Below are positions 8,398-16,757 of a DNA stretch of 54,153 bases, in pieces. How positions within the stretch are numbered: position 1 is the first letter of the stretch; each line of letters starts with the position of its first letter. A model generated the notes under the pieces. That model saw only the letters and a list, made by a program, of their open reading frames with translations. It was not told the origin of the DNA and made no database searches. The translations under genes and the position numbers were made by a program. Source of the DNA: Micromonospora sp. ATCC 39149 (GTDB lineage Bacteria; Actinomycetota; Actinomycetes; Mycobacteriales; Micromonosporaceae); NCBI RefSeq assembly GCF_000158815.1, contig NZ_GG657738.1:6699157-6753309 (forward strand). The letters run 5' to 3'.

Positions 8398-8938
8398 ACG
8401 ACGACAATACGCCCGCCAACGCCCGCCAATCCATCGCGCTCAAACGATCCGCTCGGCGCCTGGGCCTGGTTCCAGTTGGCGACCGGGGGTGGCGCGGGTC
8501 GCGGCGGCTGACCGGCGTCGCGCAGGGCTGGGACTGTAGGAACGGCTTCGTCCCCGGCGGGACCTGATCCCGCCAGGCCGGATTGCGGGTGACCGTCAGG
8601 GGAGGGCGAAGCCGCTTCTCGCCAGGATCATGGCCACGACCAGCGGGAGGACCCCAGCGACGGCTCGCAGCGCCGGCAGGCGGCGGGGCCGTGGCATGTG
8701 TCCTGCTCCTCTCCCTGGCCGGTCGGCACCGGGGTCGCTCCACACCGAGCTCTCTCGCGATCGGCCGAATCCCCGGGGCTGCTCGGCCGAATCGGCACCG
8801 GCCCGGCCGGGTGGCGGCGGCGGTGTCCGCTGTCCGGCATCCGGCCGGTGGCGGAGGGCGGAGGGCGGCTCGCCGCGATGCGGGCGGTGGCTCACAATGG
8901 AGGGCCGGCCACGTGGCCGTGCGGCGGGGGAGGCGTAG
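8398..8938. other. intergenic stretch with one possible microprotein
   Basis: Apart from the short minus-strand ORF at 8596-8697 I see no convincing gene. Other open frames here are arginine/proline-rich and look like GC shadows. The right end holds the promoter region and GGGGGAGG ribosome site of the substrate-binding protein gene. Confidence 0.5.
8596..8697 (-). CDS. 33-residue single-helix membrane microprotein (putative)
   Basis: Encodes a 33-residue peptide beginning MPRPRRLPALRAVAGVLPL: a basic head followed by one hydrophobic helix (VAGVLPLVVAMILA) and a short tail. A purine-rich site GGAGAGGAG lies eight bases before the ATG, better than for several larger genes here. The head/helix pattern resembles small membrane regulators or type I toxin-like peptides. 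No homology is claimed. It could be a chance frame. Confidence 0.4.
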   Translation of the reverse strand: MPRPRRLPALRAVAGVLPLVVAMILARSGFALP

Positions 8939-10084
8939 TTGAGTCAGGCGAGCGAGCCGAGCCCGGGCCGGCCGGCCACGGCGGAAACCACACCGCCGCG
9001 CGCCACGCGGGCCCGGCAGATCCGACTGGTGGGGCTGACGGTAACGCTGGCCGTCCTGGCGGCGGCCCTGATCCCGATCGTGCTCGCGTTCGGCCCACCG
9101 ACCCGGGACGAGTTGCTGGAGCGGGCCGGCCTCAAGGGTCGCCAGCAACTCCTCATCGGGGTGAAGGACGACCAGCCCGGCGTCTCCCAGCGGTTTCCGA
9201 ACAACGTCTGGAAGGGCTTCGACGTCGAGATCGCCTACATGATCGCCGGCTATCTCGGATTCGACCGGTCCCAGGTGCGGTTCCTGCCGATCGAGAGCGA
9301 GGACCGGGCCCGCCGTCAGGCCCGCGACGGCGACGGGTTCGTCACCGTCGACCTGGTGATCGCCTCGTACAGCATCACCAAGCAACGGGAGGAGGAGGGT
9401 GCGGTCTTCTCCGCCCCGTACCTCTACACCGAGCAGTCGGTGATCACGCTGGACAGCGTCGGGGAGCGGGAGCAGGTGAGCAGCCTGGAGGATCTGAGCG
9501 GCCGGACCGTCTGCACGCTCACCACCTCGACCTCCGCCCAGCGCCTGCGCGAGGCCGGCGCGGTGCCGATCGGCCGCAACAGGATCAGCGACTGCGTGCA
9601 GATGCTCTACGACGGAAAGGCGTACGCGGTCACCACCGACGCGGCGATCCTCGCGGGCTTCGTCACCGGTGACCGGCCGGACGACGACGGTCAGCGCTTC
9701 CCGGTCGACCAGCGTGGCGTCAAGCCGCTGCGACACTGGGACATCGGCTCGTCCGCACAGGAGCAGTGGGGCGTCAACACCGGTCCCAACGAGGCGCTGC
9801 GCGACCTGGTCGACCTCGCGCTCTACGACTCGGCCAAGGACGAGGAGAACTCGACCTGGGAGAACGCGTACGACGCCAACCTCCGTTGGCAGCAGCGGTA
9901 CAACCTCCCGCAGTCGGTCGCGGAACAGCGGCAACCCGAGCCGAGGAAGGTGGAGGTACGGCAGTGGCCTTGGGAGAGGATCGCGCTACCGGCCCCGGCG
10001 CACCCCGGATCACCACCGGCCCGGCCAAGGCCGGCCGGCCGCGCCGGATGGCGGGGGCACGGCAGGCGCAGCAGTGGCTGCTGA
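8939..10084 (+). CDS. membrane-anchored amino-acid-type substrate-binding protein (SBP_bac_3-like)
   Basis: A 381-residue protein with TTG start preceded by GGGGGAGG. A short cytoplasmic N-terminus leads into one transmembrane helix (RLVGLTVTLAVLAAALIPIVLAF) and then a solute-binding domain: LLIGVKDDQPGVSQ, WKGFDVEIAYMIAGYLGF, TVDLVIASYSITKQREE, FSAPYLYTEQSVI, LSGRTVCTLTTSTSAQRL. This is the periplasmic binding fold used for polar amino acids. No ABC permease or ATPase is adjacent, so it is probably a sensor or partner for the membrane protein that follows. The last ~40 residues are low-complexity and overlap the next gene by 121 bases in another frame. Confidence 0.85.
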   Translation: MSQASEPSPGRPATAETTPPRATRARQIRLVGLTVTLAVLAAALIPIVLAFGPPTRDELLERAGLKGRQQLLIGVKDDQPGVSQRFPNNVWKGFDVEIAYMIAGYLGFDRSQVRFLPIESEDRARRQARDGDGFVTVDLVIASYSITKQREEEGAVFSAPYLYTEQSVITLDSVGEREQVSSLEDLSGRTVCTLTTSTSAQRLREAGAVPIGRNRISDCVQMLYDGKAYAVTTDAAILAGFVTGDRPDDDGQRFPVDQRGVKPLRHWDIGSSAQEQWGVNTGPNEALRDLVDLALYDSAKDEENSTWENAYDANLRWQQRYNLPQSVAEQRQPEPRKVEVRQWPWERIALPAPAHPGSPPARPRPAGRAGWRGHGRRSSGC

Positions 10085-11091
10085 CCCTCCTGCCCGCGTT
10101 CCCCGTCCTGCTCCTGGTGCTGCGGCTGTGGCAGCTCAGCCGGCAGGACATGTCCACCATGCTGCTGCTGGTGCAGTACGTCAGCCCACTCGGCCTGCTC
10201 AGCGCCCTCCTGATCGCCCTGGTCTGGGCGTTCCCCCTGGGGGTGCTCACGTTCGGCGTGCTCGGCCGGCTGCTGCGGCTCAGCGCCCCTGAGCGCTTCG
10301 ACCCGGAACGGTCGCTGTTGGCCTCCTGGACGGCGCGCACTCCGGGCTGGGTGCTCAGCGCCGCGGTCGCGCTGGGGGCGCTCACCTGGCAGCTCCGCTT
10401 CCTGCCGACGCTGCTGATGCTCGGGCTGTGGCTGCTCGCGCTGCGCACCCGCTACCTGCACCCGGACCAGCCGACCCGGATCCTGGTGGTCGCTGTGGCG
10501 CTGCCGCTGGCGGCGGCGGTGCTGGCGTACAGCGTGCTGTACGCGGCGATCGTGGCGGCGGTCTGGGAAGGCGAGCTGACCACGGCCGCGCTGCTGGCGG
10601 TGCCGCCCGCCGCCGCCGTGCTGCTCACCGGCCCGATCCCCGGCTGGAGCGCCCCGGTGCTGACCCACGGCCTGGCGTACACGGTCGCCGCCGTGCTCCC
10701 GCTGGTGATGGGGGCGGTCTTCCTCCGGGTGCCGGTGCTGCCCACCGCCGCGGTCGAGTTGGCCCCACAGGGCGCGGTCGACGCCAGCCCGGGCGGCGGG
10801 GCCGCGCCGGCGCCGGCCGTCCGGGCGGACCCGGTGGTCGTCCTCGGCGCGCTCATCACGGTCACCGACACGTCGACGATCGTGCTGGACCGGGCCGCCG
10901 GGGTGCGTTTCCTGCCGAACGGCCGGGTCCGGTCCCAGGTCCTCTGCCCGGAGGCGGCGCGGGTGCCGTACAGCGTGGTGACGGTGCACGGCTGGCCGGT
11001 GGAGGAGACCGTCTTGGACTGGATGATGCCCCGGCGGCCGGTCGCCGACCCGGACGTACGCTGCGACGGCCGGCTCCCCGCCGCCCGGTGA
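9964..11091 (+). CDS. polytopic membrane protein, unknown function
   Basis: A 375-residue protein. The GTG at 9964 is chosen because GGAGG lies seven bases upstream (9952-9956); longer in-frame starts have none. About seven hydrophobic segments span residues ~25-260 (for example LLTLLPAFPVLLLVLRLW, LGLLSALLIALVWAFPLGVL, ILVVAVALPLAAAVLAYSVL). A ~110-residue soluble C-terminus follows, with ALITVTDTSTIVLDRAAGVRF. It overlaps the substrate-binding protein gene and is surely co-translated. I do not recognise a family; together the pair looks like a ligand-sensing membrane device rather than a transporter. Confidence 0.75.
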   Translation: MALGEDRATGPGAPRITTGPAKAGRPRRMAGARQAQQWLLTLLPAFPVLLLVLRLWQLSRQDMSTMLLLVQYVSPLGLLSALLIALVWAFPLGVLTFGVLGRLLRLSAPERFDPERSLLASWTARTPGWVLSAAVALGALTWQLRFLPTLLMLGLWLLALRTRYLHPDQPTRILVVAVALPLAAAVLAYSVLYAAIVAAVWEGELTTAALLAVPPAAAVLLTGPIPGWSAPVLTHGLAYTVAAVLPLVMGAVFLRVPVLPTAAVELAPQGAVDASPGGGAAPAPAVRADPVVVLGALITVTDTSTIVLDRAAGVRFLPNGRVRSQVLCPEAARVPYSVVTVHGWPVEETVLDWMMPRRPVADPDVRCDGRLPAAR

Positions 11092-11238
11092 CTCCGGCAC
11101 GCCGCCGCCCGGCCCACTGCCAGGGCGGACGTCGTGCCCCACCGGGCGCAGCCGTCGACTTGCCTGGGCGCTGTCATCGCCTGGGCGAACGCTTGCTGTG
11201 CGCCTTCGCCACCGGCCCGCCCCGGCGCCCGCGCAGCC

Positions 11239-11277
11239 GTCGCCGGCCGCACGGGGCGAGCCCGCGCGGCCGGCGAC
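11239..11277. terminator. hairpin between convergent genes
   Basis: GTCGCCGGCCGC (11239-11250) pairs perfectly with GCGGCCGGCGAC (11266-11277), loop 15. It sits just beyond the xylanase stop and also downstream of the membrane protein gene, so it can serve both. Confidence 0.65.
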
Positions 11278-11284
11278 CGGTGGA

Positions 11285-12616
11285 TCATCCGGCGGTGCAG
11301 GACCTGATCTGCGGTCGGGCACCGGAGTTGCCGTTCATCATCGTGGTGAAGCCGAACGTGTTGCCGCTGCCGTTGGAGCGCATCGTCAGCAGGCTGTTGC
11401 CGCCGTCCCAGCTGGCGCTGCCGTTCCAGGTGGTCGAGACGGTCTGCGGCCGGGTGATGGCCACGACCACGGTCCAGGTGCTGGCGCCGCTGACCGTCAC
11501 CGACGTGTTGTACCTGTCGCCCCAGACCGTGCCGGGCGTCACCGAGGTGGTGCAGCCGCCGCCGGGCGGGGTGGTCGGGGCGGTGCCGTTGTTCAGCGCG
11601 GTGAGCACGGCGTTGTAGGCGGGCTTCTTGTTGCCGCCGCTGTCGAACAGCAGCGGGCTCTCACCCGAGCGCCACGAGTCGGAGTCGCGGATCCCCCAGA
11701 CGGTGATGCCCTTGCAGCGCGAGACCGCGAGGCAGTCGTTGACGACGTTGCGGTACGCGTCGGACGGCGCGTTGCGGATGTCCAGCTCGGTGATGTGCAC
11801 GTCGACGCCGAGGGCGGCGAAGCTGGACAGCGTGGTGCGGTAGTTGCTCGGGTAGTTCGAGCCGCCGGTGAAGTGGGACTGCAGGCCGACGCAGTCGATC
11901 GGGACGCCCCGGTTCTTGAAGTCCTGGACCATCCGGTAGACGGCCTGGGTCTTGGCGTCGTTCCAGTTGTCGATGTTGTAGTCGTTGTAGCACAGCTGCG
12001 CGTTCGGGTCCGCCTGGTCCGCGGCGCGGAAGGCGGCCTCGATCCAGTCGTTGCCGGTGCGCTGCAGGTTGGAGTCGCGGCGGGCGCCGCTGCCGCCGTC
12101 CGCGTACGCCTCGTTCACCACGTCCCACCAGGCGACCTTGCCGCGGAAGTGCGTGGCGACCTGGGTCACGTGGTTGAGCATCGCGTTGCGCAGCGCGCTG
12201 CCGGACATGGCCTGCATCCAGCCCGGCTGCTGGGAGTGCCAGGCCAACGTGTGCCCGCGCACCCGCATGCCCCGGCTGAGGGCGTGTTGGACGATCCGGT
12301 CCGCGTTGCCGTACGTGAACTGTCCCTGCTGCGGCTCGGTCGCGTCGATCTTCATTTCGTTCTCAGGCGTGACCTGGTTGAACTCGCGGTTCAGGATGGT
12401 CGTGTACGCCGAGTCGTTCAGCTTGTTCGCCGCGACCGCGGTGCCGAAGTACCGGCCGCCACGCTCGGCGGCGGACGCGCCGAGCGTGCTCGCGGCGGCG
12501 GCGGTGCCGGGCAGGACCGCGGCGCCCACCATGGCCAGCAGGCCGACGGTCGAGGTGACGAGCACGACGCGCAGTCTTCTCGGCCGCCCGGCGGTGCCGG
12601 CGGGTTCGTCGCTCAT
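11285..12616 (-). CDS. secreted GH10 endo-1,4-beta-xylanase with C-terminal CBM2
   Basis: A 443-residue protein. Twin-arginine-like head RRLRVV and hydrophobic signal ending near AAAAS. GH10 barrel from ~45 to 340: TPENEMKID, GHTLAWHSQQPGW, acid/base Glu169 in WDVVNEAY, nucleophile Glu277 in ITELDI, VWGIRDSDSWR. After a short TPPGGG linker comes a C-terminal beta-domain CTTSVTPGTVWGDRYNTSV ... TVVVAITRPQTVSTTWNG, a CBM2-type module with terminal Cys pair. It hydrolyses xylan outside the cell. The 395-base gap to the divergent sugar dehydrogenase holds XlnR-like boxes. Ribosome site AGAAGGG. Confidence 0.97.
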   Translation of the reverse strand: MSDEPAGTAGRPRRLRVVLVTSTVGLLAMVGAAVLPGTAAAASTLGASAAERGGRYFGTAVAANKLNDSAYTTILNREFNQVTPENEMKIDATEPQQGQFTYGNADRIVQHALSRGMRVRGHTLAWHSQQPGWMQAMSGSALRNAMLNHVTQVATHFRGKVAWWDVVNEAYADGGSGARRDSNLQRTGNDWIEAAFRAADQADPNAQLCYNDYNIDNWNDAKTQAVYRMVQDFKNRGVPIDCVGLQSHFTGGSNYPSNYRTTLSSFAALGVDVHITELDIRNAPSDAYRNVVNDCLAVSRCKGITVWGIRDSDSWRSGESPLLFDSGGNKKPAYNAVLTALNNGTAPTTPPGGGCTTSVTPGTVWGDRYNTSVTVSGASTWTVVVAITRPQTVSTTWNGSASWDGGNSLLTMRSNGSGNTFGFTTMMNGNSGARPQIRSCTAG

Positions 12617-12773
12617 CTGATGCCCTTCTGCCAGGTCTGGGCGCTCCTACTTTGGGGCGGCGCAATCCAGACGTATGGGTGCGGGTGGGGAGGATCGAGC
12701 GATACCGGAAGGAGGTGATCACATCGACCTTAAGAGATCGAAGTATTTCAGTGGCGTTTCGGACTCGTCAACA

Positions 12774-12787
12774 ACTTTCGGAAAAGT
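12774..12787. promoter_or_regulatory. XlnR/BxlR-type operator candidate 1
   Basis: ACTTTCGGAAAAGT, an imperfect palindrome resembling the CGAAA/CTTTCG boxes bound by LacI-family xylan and xyloside regulators in streptomycetes. It lies between the xylanase and the sugar dehydrogenase, 158 bases from the xylanase start. Confidence 0.4.
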
Positions 12788-12848
12788 ATCGGACCGGCGG
12801 GCGGGGGAATGGAGGCGGAGTGCACGCCGAACAGCGCCAGCCCGGTTT

Positions 12849-12858
12849 GAAACTTTCG
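12849..12858. promoter_or_regulatory. XlnR/BxlR-type operator candidate 2
   Basis: GAAACTTTCG, nine to ten matches to the xylan-regulator box consensus, in the same divergent promoter region as candidate 1. Two such boxes in one 395-base region suggest coordinate, inducible control of both CBM2 enzymes. Confidence 0.45.
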
Positions 12859-13011
12859 GCACCCAACCGATGGCGCGGCTGCGCCAACGGATCGTCGACG
12901 AGGGTGTGGCGGTGTGGGTCCCCGGCGAGGCCGCCGCATCGCTGGCCTGTCGAATTTGTCGACGACCGGATATATTGACGCCACTCGCTGAGCGGTTTGG
13001 AGGTGTTTGCC

Positions 13012-14550
13012 GTGAGGGTCCGGTCGATGGTGGCGGCAGCGGTCGTGGCGGGTCTCGCGGCGGCCGGCGCCGGCGCCGCAGCTCTCGCCGATCCGGCGTC
13101 GCCCGCCGGCCCCCGCCCGGCGGCCGGTGCCGCCCTGGCCGTCGGTGACTTCGACTTCAACCGCCCCCAGGTTGCCGCCAGTAACCTGACGGTGCCCTGG
13201 GGGATGGACTTCCTGCCCGACGGCAGCGCCCTGGTGACGCTGCGCAACTCCGCCCAGGTGCTCCGGGTGCGGCCCGGGCAGACCCCCGAGCCGGTGGCCC
13301 AGATCTCCGGCGTGACCCCGGTCGGCGAGGGCGGTCTGCTCGGCCTCGCCATCTCCCCGACCTACGCCCAGGACGGCTACGTCTACGTCTACCTCACCAC
13401 CGCCACGGACAACCGGATCGTCCGGTTCCGGCTCACCGCCCCGCAGACCCAGACGCCGGTCCTCACCGGCCTGGCCCGGGCCAGCACCCACGACGGCGGA
13501 CGCATCGCCTTCGGACCGGACGGCCTGCTCTACGCCGGCGTCGGCGACGCGGGGCAGACCGCCAACGCGCAGAACCTGCAGAGCCGCAACGGCAAGATCC
13601 TGCGGATGCGGCCGGACGGGTCGGTCCCGGCGGACAACCCGTTCCCCGGGTCACTCGTCTACAGCCTCGGCCACCGCAACGTGCAGGGCCTGGCCTGGGA
13701 CGCCCAGGGCAGGCTGTACGCCACCGAGTTCGGGCAGAACACCTGGGACGAGGTCAACCTCATCGTCGCCGGCGGCAACTACGGCTGGCCGACGGTGGAG
13801 GGCCGGGGCAACGACCCCCGGTTCCGCGACCCGCTGCTGGTCTGGTCGCCCGCCGAGGCGTCCCCGAGCGGCGCGGCGATCGCCGGCAACCGGCTCTTCG
13901 TCGCCGCACTGCGCGGGGCCCGGCTGTGGAATGTGCCGCTCGACGGCGCCGGCGGCGTGGGCACCCCGATCGCGGAGTTGGTCGGCGCGTACGGCCGGCT
14001 GCGTACGGTCGAGTACGGCCCGGACGGCTGGCTCTGGGTCACCACCAGCAACCGCGACGGGCGCGGCACGCCGGCGGCGACCGACGACCGAATCCTGCGC
14101 TTCCCGCCCCGCGACACCACGCCCCCGCCGACCACGGGCCAGCCGACCACCACGCCCCCGCCGACCACGGGCCAGCCAACCACCACGCCCCCGCCGACCA
14201 CCGCTCCGCCGGCCGGGTGCCTGGTCACCTGGACGTCCAATGAGTGGACCGGCGGGTTCACGGCGGACGTACGGGTGACCAACCGTGGCCCGGCGCTGAA
14301 CGGGTGGGCGCTGACCTGGACGTTCGGCGCCGACCAGCGGATCACAAACGCCTGGAACGCGCAGGTTACCCAGTCCGGGGCCGCCGTCACCGCCCGCAAC
14401 GTTGCCTGGAACGCCAGCCTGCCGCAGGGCGGCACGGTGAGTTTCGGCTTCCAGGCCAGCTTCGGCGCGACCAACCCGCGCCCCGACGGCTTCGCGCTCA
14501 ACGGTGCCGCCTGTCAGGTCAGTAACCAGAAGCGGATGAAACTCCGCTGA
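13012..14550 (+). CDS. secreted PQQ-type sugar (sorbosone/glucose) dehydrogenase with C-terminal CBM2
   Basis: A 512-residue protein. GTG at 13012 chosen because TTTGGAGGTG lies six bases upstream; a TTG at 12997 would put the ribosome site inside the gene. Signal peptide VRVRSMVAAAVVAGLAAAGAGAAALA. Six-bladed GSDH propeller ~35-370: VPWGMDFLPDG, GEGGLLGLAISP, HDGGRIAFGPDG, LVYSLGHRNVQGLAWD, NYGWPTVEGRG. A linker of TTPPPTTGQPT repeats leads to a CBM2 (CLVTWTSNEWTGGFTADV ... FALNGAACQV). Expected to oxidise sugars released at cellulose surfaces using PQQ; substrate uncertain. Fusion of this oxidoreductase fold to a cellulose-binding module suggests work beside the divergent xylanase or as an electron donor to lytic monooxygenases. 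Confidence 0.92.
   Translation: MRVRSMVAAAVVAGLAAAGAGAAALADPASPAGPRPAAGAALAVGDFDFNRPQVAASNLTVPWGMDFLPDGSALVTLRNSAQVLRVRPGQTPEPVAQISGVTPVGEGGLLGLAISPTYAQDGYVYVYLTTATDNRIVRFRLTAPQTQTPVLTGLARASTHDGGRIAFGPDGLLYAGVGDAGQTANAQNLQSRNGKILRMRPDGSVPADNPFPGSLVYSLGHRNVQGLAWDAQGRLYATEFGQNTWDEVNLIVAGGNYGWPTVEGRGNDPRFRDPLLVWSPAEASPSGAAIAGNRLFVAALRGARLWNVPLDGAGGVGTPIAELVGAYGRLRTVEYGPDGWLWVTTSNRDGRGTPAATDDRILRFPPRDTTPPPTTGQPTTTPPPTTGQPTTTPPPTTAPPAGCLVTWTSNEWTGGFTADVRVTNRGPALNGWALTWTFGADQRITNAWNAQVTQSGAAVTARNVAWNASLPQGGTVSFGFQASFGATNPRPDGFALNGAACQVSNQKRMKLR
14116..14204 (+). repeat. 33-bp tandem repeat encoding a Pro/Thr linker
   Basis: Units start at 14116, 14149 and 14182 (partial) and encode TTPPPTTGQPT, the flexible linker before the CBM2 of the sugar dehydrogenase. 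Confidence 0.85.
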
Positions 14551-14805
14551 TGCCGCCGAGTCGCGTCCTGTAGTCCAGATTCCTGCCGTGCTGTCCGGCC
14601 GCGTTCGCGCTGTTCCACGCCAGGTGTGCGTGGCGGTCCGCAGTTACGAACGGGTGGTCGAGGTCGAAGTCCAGGATTCGCGCCGTGCGCTGATGACGGG
14701 TGTCGAGCGCGCACAGGGTCTGGTGGCCGCTGCCCGTGGCCAGGCCCAGGAGGTGGCTCTGCGGGCTGCGGGTGCCGGCTTCGCCGCGTTCCTTGTCCGC
14801 GGGCG

Positions 14806-15093
14806 GCGCTCGGCGAGGCCGCGCTGGCGATCACGCGCACGAAGGACACCTACCTGGCCGCCCGGTACAAGCGTGTGGCTACCCGGCACGGCAAGAAACG
14901 AGCGATCGTCGCGGTCCAGCACTCGATCCTGATCGCGGTCTGGCACATGCTCACCCACGATGCCGCCTGCCACGAACTAGGCGCTGGCTACTTCACCGAA
15001 CGGGCCGGCAAGACTCGACAGACCCGCCGCCTCGTCGCCCAACTCAACAACCTCGGTTAGACCGTCCGGCTGGACCCTCTGGCGGCAGCCTGA
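14806..15093 (+). pseudogene. IS110-family transposase, C-terminal remnant
   Basis: The frame reads LGEAALAITRTKDTYLAARY, then RHGKKRAIVAVQHSILIAVW, matching the conserved C-terminal region of IS110/IS116/IS902 transposases. A TAG at 15058-15060 replaces the usual Tyr of the LGY motif, after which homology continues as TVRLDPLAAA to the TGA at 15091. The N-terminal DEDD half is missing. Upstream bases 14551-14805 hold nothing I can identify. Confidence 0.75.
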
Positions 15094-15270
15094 GCGAGTC
15101 ATCGTGAATATTTTCGAGTCAGATGGATCGGTGAGCAGCCGCTCCGCCCTCGGCTACCGCAGCCCCGCGAGTACGAACGAACCCTCGAACTCTCTACGCT
15201 GCCACTGATCACGGCATAACCCCGGTGTCCACACCCCGGGGGAAGCCCAGTGCCGGTCGCATACTGATCG

Positions 15271-15329
15271 TGGCCTCGCTGGTGTTTGCACGTTGTCGGA
15301 AACCTCATGCAAACCCAGCGAGGTCCACA
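15271..15329. repeat. long imperfect inverted repeat
   Basis: TGGCCTCGCTGGTGTTTGC (15271-15289) pairs with the complement of 15311-15329, which reads TGGACCTCGCTGGGTTTGC, differing by two single-base insertions. The loop is ~21 bases. No gene is obviously attached. It may be a relic end of a mobile element or a folded RNA. A GC-rich palindrome CCCCGG...CCGGGG precedes it (15222-15243). Confidence 0.55.
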
Positions 15330-15404
15330 CCGCACGACGAGCCTCAACCCAGACGGTTACCGACAAGACTTACGGCAACCTGCTTGTAACTCGATGGCAT
15401 CGGG

Positions 15405-15600
15405 TCAAGGAGGGGGACCTCTGCCGCGGAAGCCGGAGTGCCCGGCCGCCCCGACCATGGTCAGCGGGTGTAGCGACTGAAGCAGCGGGCACAGCCCGCC
15501 GACGACCATCGGCGCGTCGCCGTGCACCCGGTGGATCGGGCGGTCCTCGACGAAACAGCAGCGGAAGCCGGGCGTGCCGTGGATCCGCTCGCGCGGGTGG
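15405..15600 (-). pseudogene. MpaB/DUF2236-type oxygenase, N-terminal fragment
   Basis: The minus strand reads IHRVHGDAPMVVGG followed by LCPLLQSLHPLTMVGAAGHS, resembling the N-terminal segment of DUF2236/MpaB haem oxygenases (VHGE...LLGGPRALL...LAHPLVAAGVADHS), and then stops. The remaining ~250 residues of the family are absent. Probably a remnant at the cluster edge. Assignment rests on motif similarity by eye. Confidence 0.4.
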
Positions 15601-15673
15601 CCCGAACGCTCGGCGGACCGTCGGCCTCGTTGAGGTGAGCGCTCACACAGGCGGACGCGGTGCGACTGGGGCG

Positions 15674-16345
15674 TCACATCAGGGACGGTTCGATCAGCCC
15701 CGATTTGATCGCGGTGACCACGGCCATCGTCCGATTCGGTGAGCCGAGCTTGAGCAGCAGGCTCGCGACCAGGCGTTTCGCTCCGTGGTCGGAGATGCTC
15801 AGCCGACGGGCGATCTGCTTGTTGCTGAGCCCGTCGGCGAGCAGCGCCAGGGCCTCGCTCTCCCGGCTGGTCAGCTTGGCCGGTCGGGCTGCGCGCGCGG
15901 GCAGCGGGGCCGCCGCGCGCCGGATCAGTTCGCTTGCGAGTCGGGCCGGGATCTGGCTCTTGCCGACGGCCACCCGGCGGACCGCCTCGTCGAGGCCGGT
16001 TGGAGTCAGGTCCTGGCGGGCCAGGAATCCGTGGGCCCACGGGGGCGCGTCCTTGAGCGCGGTGCGCAGGTCGGTCGCGTCGACCAGGACGAGGACTTTG
16101 GTCTGGACGCCGTCCGGGAGCTGGCAGCTGCCGTAGCCGGCCTCCGCGATGATCAAAATGTCGACCGGAGTGGCCGACATGAGCTGGCATGCCTGTTCCC
16201 AGCTCTCGCAGTAGATATCGTTTTCGACGATGGCGAGGTCGTCCAGTATGGAGCCCAGGCCGCGGCGCACGAGTTCACTGCTGGCGCAGACGGCGACGGT
16301 GAGGCGGAGGTCGACCGGCACTTCCCGCGATCCGATCTGGGTCAT
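15674..16345 (-). CDS. atypical LuxR-family response regulator (Cgc1-like), cluster regulator 1
   Basis: A 223-residue protein. ATG at 16345 with GAAGGGAA upstream. Residues ~10-115 follow a receiver fold (LTVAVCASSELVRRGLGSIL, PVDILIIAEAG), but the N-terminal acidic pair is missing and the expected phospho-Asp position is not a clear Asp, so phosphorylation is unlikely. Residues ~155-218 are a LuxR/GerE helix-turn-helix: LTSRESEALALLADGLSNKQ, HGAKRLVASLLLKLGSPNRT. It is a clear paralogue of the regulator at 36381-37058. Atypical orphan regulators of this build control the congocidine cluster (Cgc1), so this is likely the pathway activator. A palindrome lies ~100 bases upstream. Confidence 0.88.
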   Translation of the reverse strand: MTQIGSREVPVDLRLTVAVCASSELVRRGLGSILDDLAIVENDIYCESWEQACQLMSATPVDILIIAEAGYGSCQLPDGVQTKVLVLVDATDLRTALKDAPPWAHGFLARQDLTPTGLDEAVRRVAVGKSQIPARLASELIRRAAAPLPARAARPAKLTSRESEALALLADGLSNKQIARRLSISDHGAKRLVASLLLKLGSPNRTMAVVTAIKSGLIEPSLM

Positions 16346-16757
16346 CGCTTGCGAATTCCCTTCAGGCCGCGGTTCGGCCGGGGCCAACCGCCAACTGGGT
16401 GCGTAGAGAACGGCGGGAGTGGCAGCGCGGTTACGATACTGCATTCGGCGTTGCCGAACCGTGATCGGTATCCTGAGTCTTCGCTGCCGAGCCTTCCGAA
16501 GGAGGGCACACTTCCGAAATCCACCGCAGATCCCCTTTCGTCACCAGCCGACCACCGTTTCCCCCGCTGTGGCGTGCGGTGGCCGGCGAGCTCTTGTCCC
16601 ATACAGACAACCCTGCACGGGGCCGTTGGTCAACAGTTGGCGCATGGGAAACGACCGGGCCGGCGGATCGATCTTGAAGGCTCGGGATATTGATTGACTG
16701 TTGTCACTGTTTCGGGTTACGTTTCGGGTTTCGGGCATGATGAGGACCCGGGCGTGA
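16346..16757. other. upstream region of cluster regulator 1
   Basis: About 410 bases without a gene. It holds the palindrome at 16444-16458 and, near 16709-16737, three short TTTCGGG repeats just before the transposase remnant. No further ORF is supported. Confidence 0.5.
16444..16458. promoter_or_regulatory. palindrome upstream of regulator 1
   Basis: TTCGGC-GTT-GCCGAA, perfect 6-bp arms, preceded by GATACTGCA. A similar arrangement (GATACCGC then TTCGGGCTTCCCG) occurs at 18697-18720 between the radical SAM and ATP-grasp genes, suggesting a shared regulator site. Confidence 0.4.

Noticed and set aside
14578..14800. Helical-looking frame MTGVERAQGLVAAARGQAQE
   Set aside because: No ribosome site, merges into the transposase remnant in another frame, and no family recognised.
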